Shown here: in pieces, positions 44,488-53,471 of the stretch
Layout: the number at the start of each line of letters is the position of its first letter
Numbering within the stretch: position 1 is the stretch's first letter
NCBI GenBank assembly: GCA_017397315.1
Contig: JAFQJA010000019.1
Location: 1 to 64,000, forward strand
DNA from: Clostridia bacterium
Lineage (GTDB): Bacteria; Bacillota; Clostridia; Monoglobales; Firm-18
DNA: 64,000 bases
Direction: 5' to 3'
Made by a program: the position numbers and the translations under genes
The notes under the pieces: model-generated
The model's input: only the letters and a program-made list of their open reading frames with translations
Databases searched by the model: none
What the model was told of the DNA's origin: nothing

Positions 44488-46284
44488 ATGTCAGATAACA
44501 TTAGGAATTTTTGTATTATTGCCCATATCGACCACGGCAAGAGTACCCTTGCAGACAGACTTTTAGAGCACACGGGTGTTCTTACCGCACGAGAGATGGA
44601 AGAACAGATTTTGGATAATATGGATTTGGAACGCGAAAGAGGAATTACCATTAAGGCAAGAGCCGTAAGGGTAGTTTATAACGCGCGCGACGGCAAACAA
44701 TACATTTTGAATTTAATAGATACCCCCGGACATGTGGATTTCAACTACGAGGTTTCAAGAAGCCTTGCGGCGTGCGAAGGGGCAGTTTTAGTTGTAGATG
44801 CTTCCCAGGGCATAGAGGCACAGACGCTTGCAAACACTTATCTTGCTATAGATAACAATCTTGAACTTGTACCTGTTATAAATAAAATCGATTTGCCTTC
44901 TGCACAGCCTCAGGTGGTAAAAGATGAAATTGAAAATGTTATAGGAATTCCTGCTCAGGACGCACCGCTTATTTCTGCGAAACAGGGAATAGGAATAGAA
45001 GATGTTTTGGAAAAAATAGTTAATGATGTACCTCCGCCGTTGGGCGATATAAACAAGCCTTTGTCTGCACTTATTTTTGATTCGTATTATGATGCTTATA
45101 AAGGTGTAATTATATACTGCCGTGTATTTGACGGACAGGTTAAAGTAGGAGATACTATAAGACTTATGGCAACGGGTAAAGAGTTTGATGTTGTTGAAGT
45201 AGGGTATTTAAACCCTCTTGGTATGGTGCCGTCAAACATGCTGTCGGTTGGCGAAGTAGGATACATTGCAGCAAGTATTAAAAATGTTTCAGATACAAGA
45301 GTGGGCGACACTATTACGATTGCTCAAAACCCTGCCAAAGAGCCACTCGCGGGATACAGAAAAGTAAATCCTATGGTATTTTGCGGTATTTACCCTGCAG
45401 ATGGTGCTCACTACGAAGATTTGCGTGATGCATTAGGGAAATTGCAGTTAAATGATGCTTCGCTAAGTTTTGAGCCTGAAACTTCAATAGCATTGGGCTT
45501 TGGTTTCAGATGCGGTTTCTTGGGTCTTTTGCATATGGAAATTATACAGGAGCGTCTTGAAAGGGAATACAATCTTGATTTGGTTACTACGGCGCCAAGC
45601 GTAATTTACCACTGCTTTAAAACTAATGGGGAGGAGATTGACATTGACAATCCCACAAACCTGCCTCCTGCGGTGGAAATTGCATATATGGAAGAACCTA
45701 TGGTTGATGCAAATATAATGCTTCCTACAGACTATGTAGGTAACATAATGGAACTTTGTCAACAAAGACGAGGCATATATAAGGATATGAAGTATCTTGA
45801 CAGCACAAGAGTAACGCTTCATTATGAATTGCCTCTTAACGAAATAATATATGACTTTTTTGATGCGTTAAAATCACGCACAAAAGGTTATGCATCTTTT
45901 GACTATGAACTTTGCGGTTATCAGCGTTCTACCCTTGTTAAACTTGATATGCTTTTAAACGGCGAGATGGTAGACGCGTTAAGTCTTATTGTTCATACAG
46001 ATAAAGCATACGAAAGAGGACGCAGAATTGCGGAAAAACTAAAAGAAGCAATACCGAGACAGTTGTTTGAAATACCTATTCAGGCAGCGGTAGGAAGTAA
46101 GATTATTGCAAGGGAAACTGTTAAAGCAATGAGAAAAGATGTACTTGCAAAATGCTACGGCGGTGATATTACCCGTAAGAAAAAACTTCTTGAAAAACAA
46201 AAGGAGGGTAAAAAGCGTATGCGACAGGTGGGCTCTGTGGAAGTACCGCAGGAAGCCTTTATGTCGGTGCTTAAACTTGACTGA
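44488..46284 (+). CDS. lepA: Elongation factor 4 (LepA)
   Basis: LepA is a ribosome-dependent GTPase linked to subunit biogenesis and stress translation. The 598-residue length is exact. It has G1 AHIDHGKST (12-20), G2 ERGITIKA, G3 DTPGHVDF, G4 NKID, and the LepA-specific C-terminal domain including [12 protein letters not shown] and the lysine-rich [25 protein letters not shown] tail. GGAGG precedes ATG 44488. hemW starts one base after its stop, as in many Firmicutes. Confidence 0.97.
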   Translation: MSDNIRNFCIIAHIDHGKSTLADRLLEHTGVLTAREMEEQILDNMDLERERGITIKARAVRVVYNARDGKQYILNLIDTPGHVDFNYEVSRSLAACEGAVLVVDASQGIEAQTLANTYLAIDNNLELVPVINKIDLPSAQPQVVKDEIENVIGIPAQDAPLISAKQGIGIEDVLEKIVNDVPPPLGDINKPLSALIFDSYYDAYKGVIIYCRVFDGQVKVGDTIRLMATGKEFDVVEVGYLNPLGMVPSNMLSVGEVGYIAASIKNVSDTRVGDTITIAQNPAKEPLAGYRKVNPMVFCGIYPADGAHYEDLRDALGKLQLNDASLSFEPETSIALGFGFRCGFLGLLHMEIIQERLEREYNLDLVTTAPSVIYHCFKTNGEEIDIDNPTNLPPAVEIAYMEEPMVDANIMLPTDYVGNIMELCQQRRGIYKDMKYLDSTRVTLHYELPLNEIIYDFFDALKSRTKGYASFDYELCGYQRSTLVKLDMLLNGEMVDALSLIVHTDKAYERGRRIAEKLKEAIPRQLFEIPIQAAVGSKIIARETVKAMRKDVLAKCYGGDITRKKKLLEKQKEGKKRMRQVGSVEVPQEAFMSVLKLD

Positions 46285-46285
46285 T

Positions 46286-47368
46286 ATGATTGGTGTATAT
46301 GTTCACATACCCTTTTGTGTGAAAAAATGCAACTACTGTGATTTTAATTCTTTTGATAACAAAAATTCTTTGAAACAAAGATATGCCGAGAAAATTATCG
46401 AAGAAATTAACAACTTTGAGGGCGATTTAAACGCCGACACGGTGTTTTTTGGCGGTGGTACTCCTACAGCCCTTGAGCAGGATTTGTTGCAAAGAATAAT
46501 ACTTGCAGTAAACAATAAATTTAATACAACCGATTGTGAATTTTCTATGGAAGCAAACCCCGCTACGATAAATAGTGAGGGTTTGCTTTTGTTACATAAA
46601 AACGGAGTAAACAGGTTAAGTATCGGTCTGCAGTCTGCAAACAATGACGAATTAAAAGCCCTTGGAAGAATACATTGTTTTGAAGATTTTGTTTCTACTT
46701 ATTGTATGGCAAGAGAAGCGGGTTTTGATAACATAAACACAGATATTATGTTTGGTATACCAAACCAGACGCTTGATTCTTTTAAAAGAACACTGGAGGA
46801 AGTAGTTAAACTTAAACCTGAGCATGTTTCGTGTTATTCGCTGATAATAGAACAGGGAACCCCATTTTATAATATGAACCTTAATTTGCCTGACGAAGAA
46901 ACGGAACGGAAAATGTATTATTATGCAGTATCATATCTGCAACAAAACGGATATATTCAGTACGAGATTTCAAACTTTGCAAAAAAAAGTATGCAGTGCA
47001 GGCACAACATAAAATATTGGGAAAGAAAGAATTATGTGGGTTTTGGTGCAGGTGCAAGTTCGTTAATTGAAAATGTGCGGTATAAAAATTCCGAAAAACT
47101 GATACAATATATTGAGAATAATATGCCTGAAAAAGAAATTCTTACTATGTCTGACGCTTTGGCTGAACATATTTTTTTAGGACTTCGAAAAACGGATGGT
47201 TTTAATATAAAAGAAACAGAACGCCTTTACAACATAGAGTTTTATCAAAAATACAAGACGGTAATTGACAAATACTTAAAGTTGAATTTAATTACTTACG
47301 GAGAAAATATGGCACTTACCAAAGAGGGAGTAAGTGTTTCGAATATTATTATGTCAGACTTTATGTAA
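46286..47368 (+). CDS. hemW: Radical SAM haem chaperone HemW (coproporphyrinogen oxidase-like)
   Basis: The protein is 360 residues. The radical-SAM cluster motif CVKKCNYC (CxxxCxxC) lies at about residues 11-18, followed by FFGGGTPTAL, SMEANPATIN, NRLSIGLQS and FGIPNQTLDSF. HemW handles haem and lacks the residues of true HemN; the N-terminal short form supports HemW. The start is ATG 46286, one base past the lepA stop; an upstream frame through lepA is an artefact. lepA-hemW-hrcA order is standard in Firmicutes. Confidence 0.93.
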   Translation: MIGVYVHIPFCVKKCNYCDFNSFDNKNSLKQRYAEKIIEEINNFEGDLNADTVFFGGGTPTALEQDLLQRIILAVNNKFNTTDCEFSMEANPATINSEGLLLLHKNGVNRLSIGLQSANNDELKALGRIHCFEDFVSTYCMAREAGFDNINTDIMFGIPNQTLDSFKRTLEEVVKLKPEHVSCYSLIIEQGTPFYNMNLNLPDEETERKMYYYAVSYLQQNGYIQYEISNFAKKSMQCRHNIKYWERKNYVGFGAGASSLIENVRYKNSEKLIQYIENNMPEKEILTMSDALAEHIFLGLRKTDGFNIKETERLYNIEFYQKYKTVIDKYLKLNLITYGENMALTKEGVSVSNIIMSDFM

Positions 47369-47386
47369 AATTTTTCAAAAAAAGTA

Positions 47387-47415
47387 TTGACAAATAAAAA
47401 AAATAGTGGTATCTT
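47387..47415 (+). promoter_or_regulatory. SigA-type promoter of the hrcA-grpE-dnaK-dnaJ operon
   Basis: TTGACA (47387-47392), 17 bases, TATCTT (47410-47415). The start of transcription would fall near the left arm of the CIRCE element, as expected for HrcA repression. Confidence 0.85.
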
Positions 47416-47426
47416 ATAACTAGTGA

Positions 47427-47453
47427 TTAGCACTCGCTTCAAAAGAGTGCTAA
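47427..47453. promoter_or_regulatory. CIRCE operator (HrcA binding site)
   Basis: A perfect TTAGCACTC-N9-GAGTGCTAA inverted repeat (arms 47427-47435 and 47445-47453), between the promoter and the hrcA ribosome site (AAGGAGGTG, 47467). HrcA dimers bind it when GroEL-assisted and release it on heat shock. Confidence 0.98.
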
Positions 47454-47480
47454 CAAATTAACGGTTAAGGAGGTGCAGGT

Positions 47481-48524
47481 ATGGATTTAGGCGAAAGAAA
47501 AAAGAAAATACTTGGTGCAGTAATTGAACACTATATCCGTACTGCAGAGCCGGTTGGTTCCCGCACCATTTCGAAACTTGATGAGTTGGGCGTAAGTTCT
47601 GCCACAATAAGAAATGAAATGGCAGATTTGGAAGAAATGGGACTTTTAACACAACCTCACACTTCGGCAGGGCGTATTCCTTCAACTATGGGCTACAGAA
47701 CTTATGTTGACAGACTTATGAAAAGATACGAGTTTTCTGTTTCCGAAATAAACAGACTTCGATCTTTGATGGAATTGGAGTTGACAGAAGTTGACACAAT
47801 GATAAAAGAGCTTACAAATATTTATTCTTACCTTACAAACTATACTATTGTTGGGTCATCTGCAGGCAACAGCAACGGATACATTAAAAATTTTCATATG
47901 GTACAGATTGATAGAAATTCGGCGTTGCTTATAGTTGTAACAGACAAGAATATCGTTAAAAACAAAAAGATTGATTTTGACTGCGATATTGACAGCACCG
48001 TTACGGAACAGATATCCAATATGTTGAATGAGAATCTGGCTGGAGTTATAAAAAGTAAAATTAATCTTGACAAGATATATGAAATTCAGGCAGAGATGGA
48101 TAAATACAAAACGGTACTCTTACCTGTACTTAATTTTGTGAATGAATGTATCGAGTCTTTAGACAATTCAGAAGTGTTTATAAGCGGAGCATCAAAATTA
48201 CTTGATTTCCCCGAATACAGCAATGTTCAAAAGGCAAAAGAACTTCTTGAGTTTTTAGATAACAAAGAGAATTTGCACAGAATGGCGGCAAGTGTTGACA
48301 ATGCTGATGTAAAAATTATTATCGGCAGTGAAAATGATGCCCTTGAATTAAAAGACTGTTCCATTGTGCTTTCGTCGTACAGCATCAAAGGAAAAGGTAC
48401 CGGCACAATCGGATTTATTGGCCCTACCAGAATGAATTATTCCAAAGCGGTATCCACTTTGAAACTGCTTACGGGGCAAATAGATAAACTAACATCTAAC
48501 AAAGAACCGGAGGGTGAGAAATGA
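47481..48524 (+). CDS. hrcA: Heat-inducible transcription repressor HrcA
   Basis: HrcA represses class I heat-shock operons through CIRCE. The 347-residue protein has an N-terminal winged helix (ERKKKILGAVIEHYIRTAEPVGSRTI, SSATIRNEMADLEEMGLL) with the diagnostic QPHTSAGRIPSTMGYRTYVD, and a C-terminal GAF-like part ending with GTGTIGFIGPTRMNYSKAVSTL. It is the first gene behind the CIRCE, giving autoregulation. Its stop overlaps the grpE start as ATGA. Confidence 0.97.
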   Translation: MDLGERKKKILGAVIEHYIRTAEPVGSRTISKLDELGVSSATIRNEMADLEEMGLLTQPHTSAGRIPSTMGYRTYVDRLMKRYEFSVSEINRLRSLMELELTEVDTMIKELTNIYSYLTNYTIVGSSAGNSNGYIKNFHMVQIDRNSALLIVVTDKNIVKNKKIDFDCDIDSTVTEQISNMLNENLAGVIKSKINLDKIYEIQAEMDKYKTVLLPVLNFVNECIESLDNSEVFISGASKLLDFPEYSNVQKAKELLEFLDNKENLHRMAASVDNADVKIIIGSENDALELKDCSIVLSSYSIKGKGTGTIGFIGPTRMNYSKAVSTLKLLTGQIDKLTSNKEPEGEK

Positions 48525-49012
48525 CAGAAGAAATAAAAAAAGAAACAGCGGAAGAAGTTGTTCAAGAAACAACAGAAGAAACAACTGAAGAAACCGCTAC
48601 CGTGGAAAAAGAGTTAAACGACAAATATTTAAGACTTATGGCAGAGTTTGACAACTTTAAAAAAAGAACTGCCAAGGAGAAAACACAGATTTACACAATC
48701 GCAGCTGCAGAGGTGGTAGAAGCAATACTTCCGGTACTTGATAACTTTGAAAGAGCGGTAGCAGACAAAGACAATGTAAGTTACGACGGAATAGTATTAA
48801 TAAAAAGACAGTTTGACGAAATACTTGAAAAACTTGGTGTTAAAGTTATTGAATCAGTTGGCAAACCCTTAAATCCTGAAGTTCATAACGCAGTAATGCA
48901 TATTGACGATGAAAACATCGAGGGGGAAAGCATTATAGTTGAGGAATTCGGAAAAGGGTATATGTATAAAGAAAAAGTAATAAGACATTCCACAGTAAAA
49001 GTGGCTAATTAA
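48521..49012 (+). CDS. grpE: Nucleotide exchange factor GrpE
   Basis: GrpE releases ADP from DnaK. The 163-residue protein has an acidic Thr/Glu-rich N-terminal segment of about 30 residues, a long helix with LNDKYLRLMAEFDNFKKRTAKEK, and the C-terminal beta domain with NPEVHNAVMHIDDE and EEFGKGYMYKEKVIRHSTVKVA. The start ATG overlaps the hrcA stop. dnaK follows 16 bases downstream with a strong AAGGAGGA site. Confidence 0.96.
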   Translation: MTEEIKKETAEEVVQETTEETTEETATVEKELNDKYLRLMAEFDNFKKRTAKEKTQIYTIAAAEVVEAILPVLDNFERAVADKDNVSYDGIVLIKRQFDEILEKLGVKVIESVGKPLNPEVHNAVMHIDDENIEGESIIVEEFGKGYMYKEKVIRHSTVKVAN

Positions 49013-49028
49013 AAGGAGGAAATTGATT

Positions 49029-50843
49029 ATGAGCAAAATTATAGGTATTGATTTGGGTACTACAAATTCATGTGTAGCAGTTATGTAAGGCGGAGAGCCT
49101 GTTGTTATACCAAATGCTGAGGGTGCAAGAACTACCTCATCAGTTGTAGCATTCGCTAAAAACGGCGAAAGACTTGTTGGACAGATTGCAAAACGCCAGG
49201 CAGTAACAAATCCTGACAGAACAATCAGTTCAATCAAAAGAGATATGGGTACAGACAGACGCGTTTCTATTGACGACAAAAAATTCTCGCCCCCTGAAAT
49301 TTCAGCAATGATTTTACAAAAACTAAAGGCGGATGCAGAAAGTTACCTGGGCGAAACAGTAACACAGGCGGTTATAACAGTCCCTGCATATTTTAATGAC
49401 TCACAGCGTCAGGCTACAAAAGACGCAGGTAAAATTGCAGGTCTTGAAGTATTAAGAATTATAAACGAGCCGACTGCCGCAGCACTTGCTTACGGTCTTG
49501 ACAAAGATAACGACCAGAAAATTATGGTATATGATTTGGGCGGAGGTACATTTGATGTATCAATTCTTGAAATCGGCGACGGCGTGTTTGAAGTTCTGGC
49601 AACAAGCGGTAACAACAAACTTGGCGGTGATGACTTTGACCAGAAAATCGTTGACTATTTAGCAGATGAATTCAAAAAAGAAAACGGAACAGATTTAAGA
49701 AACGACAAAATGGCGTTACAAAGATTAACAGAAGCAGCAGAAAAAGCAAAAATCGACTTATCAGGAGTTGCTTCGGTAAATGTTAACTTGCCTTATATTA
49801 CTGCAGATGCTACAGGTCCAAAACACTTGGATGTTACAATCACAAGAGCAAAATTCAATGAATTAACTGCAGATTTGGTTGAAAAAACAATGGAACCCGT
49901 AAGAACTGCACTAAAAGATTCAGGCTTAACACCAAGCCAGATTGATAAAGTGTTATTAGTGGGCGGTTCAACAAGAATTCCTGCAGTAGTAGATGCAGTT
50001 AAAAACATTACGGGTAAAGAACCGTCAAAAGGCATTAACCCTGACGAATGTGTTGCAGTTGGTGCAGCAATTCAGGGTGGTGTTTTAGGCGGAGATGTTA
50101 AAGGTTTGTTGTTGCTTGATGTTACACCTTTATCACTTGGTATTGAAACAGAAGGTGGTATCTGCAATAAGATTATCGAAAGAAACACAACGATTCCCAC
50201 AAAGAAAAGCAGGATTTACTCAACCGCTGCGGACAATCAGACAAGTGTTACAATTAATGTACTTCAGGGCGAGCGTGAAATGGCTGCATACAACAAGTCA
50301 TTGGGAAGATTTGAACTGTCAAATATCCCTCCTGCACCAAGAGGAGTTCCTCAAATCGAAGTAACATTTGACATTGATGCTAACGGTATTGTAAATGTAT
50401 CTGCAAAAGATTTAGGTACAGGTACAGTTCAGAAAATTACAATTACCGCAAGTTCAAACTTAAGTGAAGAAGAAATTGAAAAAGCGGTAAAAGATGCTGA
50501 AAAATTTGCAGACGAAGATAAGGCTGCAAAAGAGAAAATCGAAGTAAAAAACAATGCAGAACACCTTGTGTTCCAGACAGAAAAAACATTAAATGATTTG
50601 GGCGACAAAATTTCTGCAGACGAAAAAGCAGGTATTACCGCTGAAATTGAAAAATTAAAAGAAGTAATTAAAACTGACGATACAGAAAAAATTAAAACGG
50701 CAACAGATGAACTTACAAAGAAATTCTACGAGATTTCACAAAAATTGTACCAGCAGGCACAGCCTGAAGGTGGACCACAGGCAGGACCTCAGGACGACGG
50801 TACGGTTGATGCAGAATTTACTGTTGACGAAGACAACAAATAA
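49029..50843 (+). pseudogene. dnaK: dnaK (Hsp70 chaperone) with an in-frame TAA at codon 20
   Basis: Behind AAAGGAGGA, ATG 49029 starts a canonical DnaK frame (SKIIGIDLGTTNSCVAVM). Codon 20, normally Glu in VMEGGEPVV, is TAA (49086-49088). The frame then continues without another lesion to 50843, about 604 residues in total. It retains [22 protein letters not shown], the ATPase signatures [13 protein letters not shown] and [12 protein letters not shown], the linker [14 protein letters not shown], the substrate-binding domain and the [11 protein letters not shown] tail. One G-to-T change explains the stop. Initiation at the next in-frame ATG (49245) would remove 72 residues including the phosphate-binding loop and catalytic lysine region. 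A sequencing error, recent mutation or recoding are the options. Confidence 0.9.
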
Positions 50844-50851
50844 TAATTAAC

Positions 50852-50886
50852 CAATTATCTCAGGCGGTTTTCCGCCTGAGTAATTG
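50852..50886 (+). terminator. Intercistronic hairpin between dnaK and dnaJ
   Basis: A 15-bp stem with one bulged T (50852-50867 with 50872-50886) and a TTTT loop; its core CTCAGGCGG/CCGCCTGAG is strong. No U tract follows, so it is more likely an mRNA processing or stability element, or a weak attenuator, than a full terminator. Confidence 0.7.
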
Positions 50887-50906
50887 TTGTTAAAGGGGTG
50901 AGTGTT

Positions 50907-52046
50907 TTGGCAGATAAAAGAGATTATTATGAAGTCTTAGGGGTTTCCAAAGGTGCTTCTGACGATGAAATAAAAAAAGCATACAGAAAAAAAGCAAAGG
51001 AATTTCACCCTGACTTACATCCTGGTGATAAAAAAGCCGAAGCAAGTTTTAAAGAGGTAAATGAAGCTTACGCCATATTAAGCGACGAAGATAAAAGAAG
51101 AAAGTATGATCAGTTTGGTCATGCAGGTGTCGATGAAAATGGTATGGGCGGATTTGGCGGATTTGGCGGATTTGGCGATATGGACTTTGATTTGGGCGAT
51201 ATTTTCGGTTCTTTCTTTGGAGGCGGTTCCCGTGGTGGCGGAAGACAAAACGGCCCAAGAAAAGGTGCGGATATTCAGCAAAATCTTGTACTTACATTTG
51301 AACAGGCTGCAAAAGGTTATGAAGCCAAAATTGATGTTATTTGTACTGAGGAATGTCTTGATTGCCGTGGTACCGGTGCAAAAGGCGGTAAAGCTATCGA
51401 GACTTGTCCCAACTGTAACGGCTCAGGTCAGGTAAGACAACAGCAAAGAACACCTTTTGGCGTGTTCCAAAATGTTACTACTTGTTCAAATTGCCGTGGT
51501 ACAGGTAAAATAATAAAAGAACGCTGTGAAAAATGTAACGGAAAAGGCAAAGTTTCAAGAAGAAAGACCATAAATGTTAAAGTTCCCGCAGGTATTGACC
51601 ATGGTCAGATAATTACTGTAAGAGGTGAGGGAAATCACGGAGTAAACGGTGGTCCCGCAGGTGATGTGTATTTAACTATTACCATTATGCCACACAAGTT
51701 CTTTAGCCGTGATGGATACAATGTTCATTGTACTGTCCCTGTTACTTTTGTTGAAGCAACTTTGGGTGCTGAGGTTGAAGTTCCTACACTTAACGGTAAA
51801 GCGAAGATAAAAATTCCTGAAGGTACTCAAAACGGTACTGTCTTCAGATTAAGAGGAGAGGGAATAAGCAAACTTCGAAATCCCGGAACAGGCGACCAAC
51901 TTGTTAAAATTATTGTTGAAACACCCAGACAGTTAAATGCAGAACAGAAGAAATTGTTAAAAGCATTCGGCGACAGTATGGGTATTAAAAACCATCAGGA
52001 AAAGAAGTCATTCTTTGAAAAAATGAAAGATAATAAAAAGAAATAG
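50907..52046 (+). CDS. dnaJ: Chaperone protein DnaJ
   Basis: DnaJ is the Hsp40 co-chaperone stimulating DnaK. The 379-residue protein starts ADKRDYYEVLG and has the J domain with HPD (about residues 32-34, FHPDLHPGDK), a Gly/Phe-rich linker with a triple GGF repeat, and four zinc-finger CxxCxGxG motifs (CLDCRGTG, CPNCNGSG, CSNCRGTG, CEKCNGKG). The C-terminal substrate domain follows. The start is TTG 50907, six bases after AAAGGGGTG; the frame extends to GTG 50898, which lies in that ribosome site. Confidence 0.96.
   Translation: MADKRDYYEVLGVSKGASDDEIKKAYRKKAKEFHPDLHPGDKKAEASFKEVNEAYAILSDEDKRRKYDQFGHAGVDENGMGGFGGFGGFGDMDFDLGDIFGSFFGGGSRGGGRQNGPRKGADIQQNLVLTFEQAAKGYEAKIDVICTEECLDCRGTGAKGGKAIETCPNCNGSGQVRQQQRTPFGVFQNVTTCSNCRGTGKIIKERCEKCNGKGKVSRRKTINVKVPAGIDHGQIITVRGEGNHGVNGGPAGDVYLTITIMPHKFFSRDGYNVHCTVPVTFVEATLGAEVEVPTLNGKAKIKIPEGTQNGTVFRLRGEGISKLRNPGTGDQLVKIIVETPRQLNAEQKKLLKAFGDSMGIKNHQEKKSFFEKMKDNKKK
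51147..51177 (+). repeat. Nine-base tandem repeat in the DnaJ Gly/Phe region
   Basis: Three perfect copies of GGCGGATTT (51147-51173) plus GGCG of a fourth, encoding GGF-GGF-GGF-G. In-frame slippage would lengthen or shorten the linker without breaking the gene. Confidence 0.9.
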
Positions 52047-52054
52047 GTGAATAA

Positions 52055-52987
52055 ATGGACAGTTACAACCAGATTAAAGTTACCATTCCTGTTTGCGATT
52101 TGCAACTTGCGTCAGATGTTATGACTATGATGAATTTTACCGGCGGAATAATGATTGAAGATTATTCTGATATTGATGCATGCCCCTGGGATTATGTGGA
52201 TACGGAAATTTTGGGAAAGGACAGAACAACTGCCTCGGTCAGTGGTTTTGTACCAAGCGGTGAAGAAATTTTACCTGTGATTGAACAGTTAAAATTGTTG
52301 TTGCCTGCAAACGCAAAAATTGATGTTATAACAGTTGAACAAAGCGACTGGGCAAACAACTGGAAAAAGTATTACAAGCCCGTGAGAGTGGGGAAAAACA
52401 TTGTAATTAAACCTTCATGGGAGCAATACGACAAAAAGGAAACAGATGTTATTGTGGAACTCGACCCGGGAATGGCATTTGGTACAGGCACTCACGAAAC
52501 AACAAGAATGTGTATGGAACTGTTAGAAAGGGTTGTAAAGCCTGACACTTCCGTATTAGATGTTGGTTGCGGAAGTGGTATTTTGTCTATAACTTCACTT
52601 CTGATAGGTGCTAAAAATGCCGTGGGGGTTGACATTGACCCCGTGGCAGTTTGCGTCGCTGTAGAAAACGGTGAAAGAAATAATTTTACAAAACCCAGAT
52701 ATGTTATTAAAAAAGGAAACCTTGTTGATGAAATAGATGGGAAATTTGATATAGCAGTTGCAAACATTGTTGCAGATGCAATAATTATGCTTTGCCCTGA
52801 TGTTTTTCGTTTTATTAAAGACGACGGATACTTTATATGTTCGGGAATTATTGAGGACAGAATAGAAGATGTCAAAGAAAAATTAATCAGCGAGGGTTAC
52901 AAAATAGAAGAAGTATTGCGACAGGGAGAATGGTGTGCAATGCTTTGCGAAAGGGATGTAAAAAAAGTCCAGACAGCAAAAAGGTAA
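52055..52987 (+). CDS. prmA: Ribosomal protein L11 methyltransferase
   Basis: PrmA methylates ribosomal protein L11. The 310-residue product has an N-terminal substrate-recognition domain (to about residue 95) and a class I methyltransferase domain with PGMAFGTGTHETTRMCMELLE, SAM-binding motif I LDVGCGSGILSI, VGVDIDPVAV and VANIVADAI. It starts 8 bases after dnaJ behind AGGTGA, and the dnaJ-prmA order is standard in Firmicutes. It is followed by a palindromic terminator. Confidence 0.95.
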   Translation: MDSYNQIKVTIPVCDLQLASDVMTMMNFTGGIMIEDYSDIDACPWDYVDTEILGKDRTTASVSGFVPSGEEILPVIEQLKLLLPANAKIDVITVEQSDWANNWKKYYKPVRVGKNIVIKPSWEQYDKKETDVIVELDPGMAFGTGTHETTRMCMELLERVVKPDTSVLDVGCGSGILSITSLLIGAKNAVGVDIDPVAVCVAVENGERNNFTKPRYVIKKGNLVDEIDGKFDIAVANIVADAIIMLCPDVFRFIKDDGYFICSGIIEDRIEDVKEKLISEGYKIEEVLRQGEWCAMLCERDVKKVQTAKR

Positions 52988-53047
52988 GTATAAATATAAT
53001 CTCTATTATAAAAAGTTGGAAATTTTATAATTTTTGTTGTATATGTT

Positions 53048-53071
53048 GAAAAAGGTCGTACGACCTTTTTC
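53048..53071 (+). terminator. Terminator of the heat-shock/prmA operon
   Basis: A perfect 24-base palindrome (arms 53048-53057 and 53062-53071 with a GTAC loop) continues into a T-rich tract (to about 53080), 60 bases after the prmA stop. Confidence 0.85.
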
Positions 53072-53096
53072 TTTTGTTTTATACCTTTTTGCTATA

Positions 53097-53161
53097 AGCA
53101 AACTTCACCTCTCGACGAACCTTTGTACGCCTTCGTGTAACCCCTGCGGGTTCAGTTTGCT
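53097..53161. other. Compact three-helix palindromic element of unknown nature
   Basis: A closing stem of 8 bp (53097-53104 with 53154-53161) encloses two hairpins: ACGAA/TTCGT (53115-53119 with 53132-53136, 12-base loop) and AACCC/GGGTT (53139-53143 with 53148-53152, CTGC loop). The block is much richer in G+C than the AT-rich flanks. It sits between the prmA terminator and the oppositely oriented HPr-gene terminator, outside both operons. It has no tRNA anticodon or CCA arrangement and no ORF. It could be a non-coding RNA, a dispersed REP/BIME-like palindrome or a miniature mobile element. Confidence 0.55.
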
Positions 53162-53191
53162 CATTCTGCCTTTTTTTCTGTCCCTTAAATA

Positions 53192-53228
53192 AAAAAAGAC
53201 TCATATCCTTTTGGATATGAGCCTTTTT
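53192..53228 (-). terminator. Terminator of the GH3-GH94-HPr operon
   Basis: A 9-bp stem (53200-53208 with 53213-53221) has a TTTT loop. Seven A on the plus strand (53191-53197) give a U tract on the minus-strand transcript. It lies just past the HPr-like gene's stop. Confidence 0.87.
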
Positions 53229-53231
53229 AAA

Positions 53232-53459
53232 TTAGTTAATATAGGGTTTCAATTCTTCGTAAAGCGGGTCAGCATTGTCGCTGTGAATTTCGACTTTAAT
53301 TGGCTTTGCAAGGTCCAAAGAAAAAATACCCATAATTGATTTTGCATCAACGATGTATCTTCCTGATATTAAGTCAACATCGTATGAGTATTTGCTTACA
53401 ATGTTAACAAATGATTTTACATCATTAATTGAAGATAAAAGAATGTTAAATGTTTTCAT
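53232..53459 (-). CDS. HPr-fold protein lacking the catalytic histidine (Crh-like)
   Basis: The 75-residue protein aligns with the PTS phosphocarrier HPr over its C-terminal two-thirds, where DAKSIMGIFSLDL matches the regulatory Ser46 site (here Ser41). The active-site segment, normally GLHARPA with His15, is instead SSINDVKSFVN; no His is present there, so it cannot pass phosphate from Enzyme I. Bacillus Crh also lacks His15 but keeps Ser46 and works in catabolite control; this protein could act likewise, or have another role. GGAGG precedes its ATG. It is the third gene of the GH3-GH94 operon, 12 bases after GH94. Confidence 0.85.
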   Translation of the reverse strand: MKTFNILLSSINDVKSFVNIVSKYSYDVDLISGRYIVDAKSIMGIFSLDLAKPIKVEIHSDNADPLYEELKPYIN

Positions 53460-53471
53460 ATTGAATTCCTC

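Noticed and set aside
49029-49088. Idea that TAA is reassigned to an amino acid in this organism
   Set aside because: TAA ends many other genes here at their family-normal lengths (for example carB, ispG and dnaJ), and TGA and TAG are also used as stops, so a global code change is not supported.
52988-53231. Coding sequence in the prmA-HPr gap
   Set aside because: No ORF with a ribosome site is present; the gap holds two terminators and the three-helix element.
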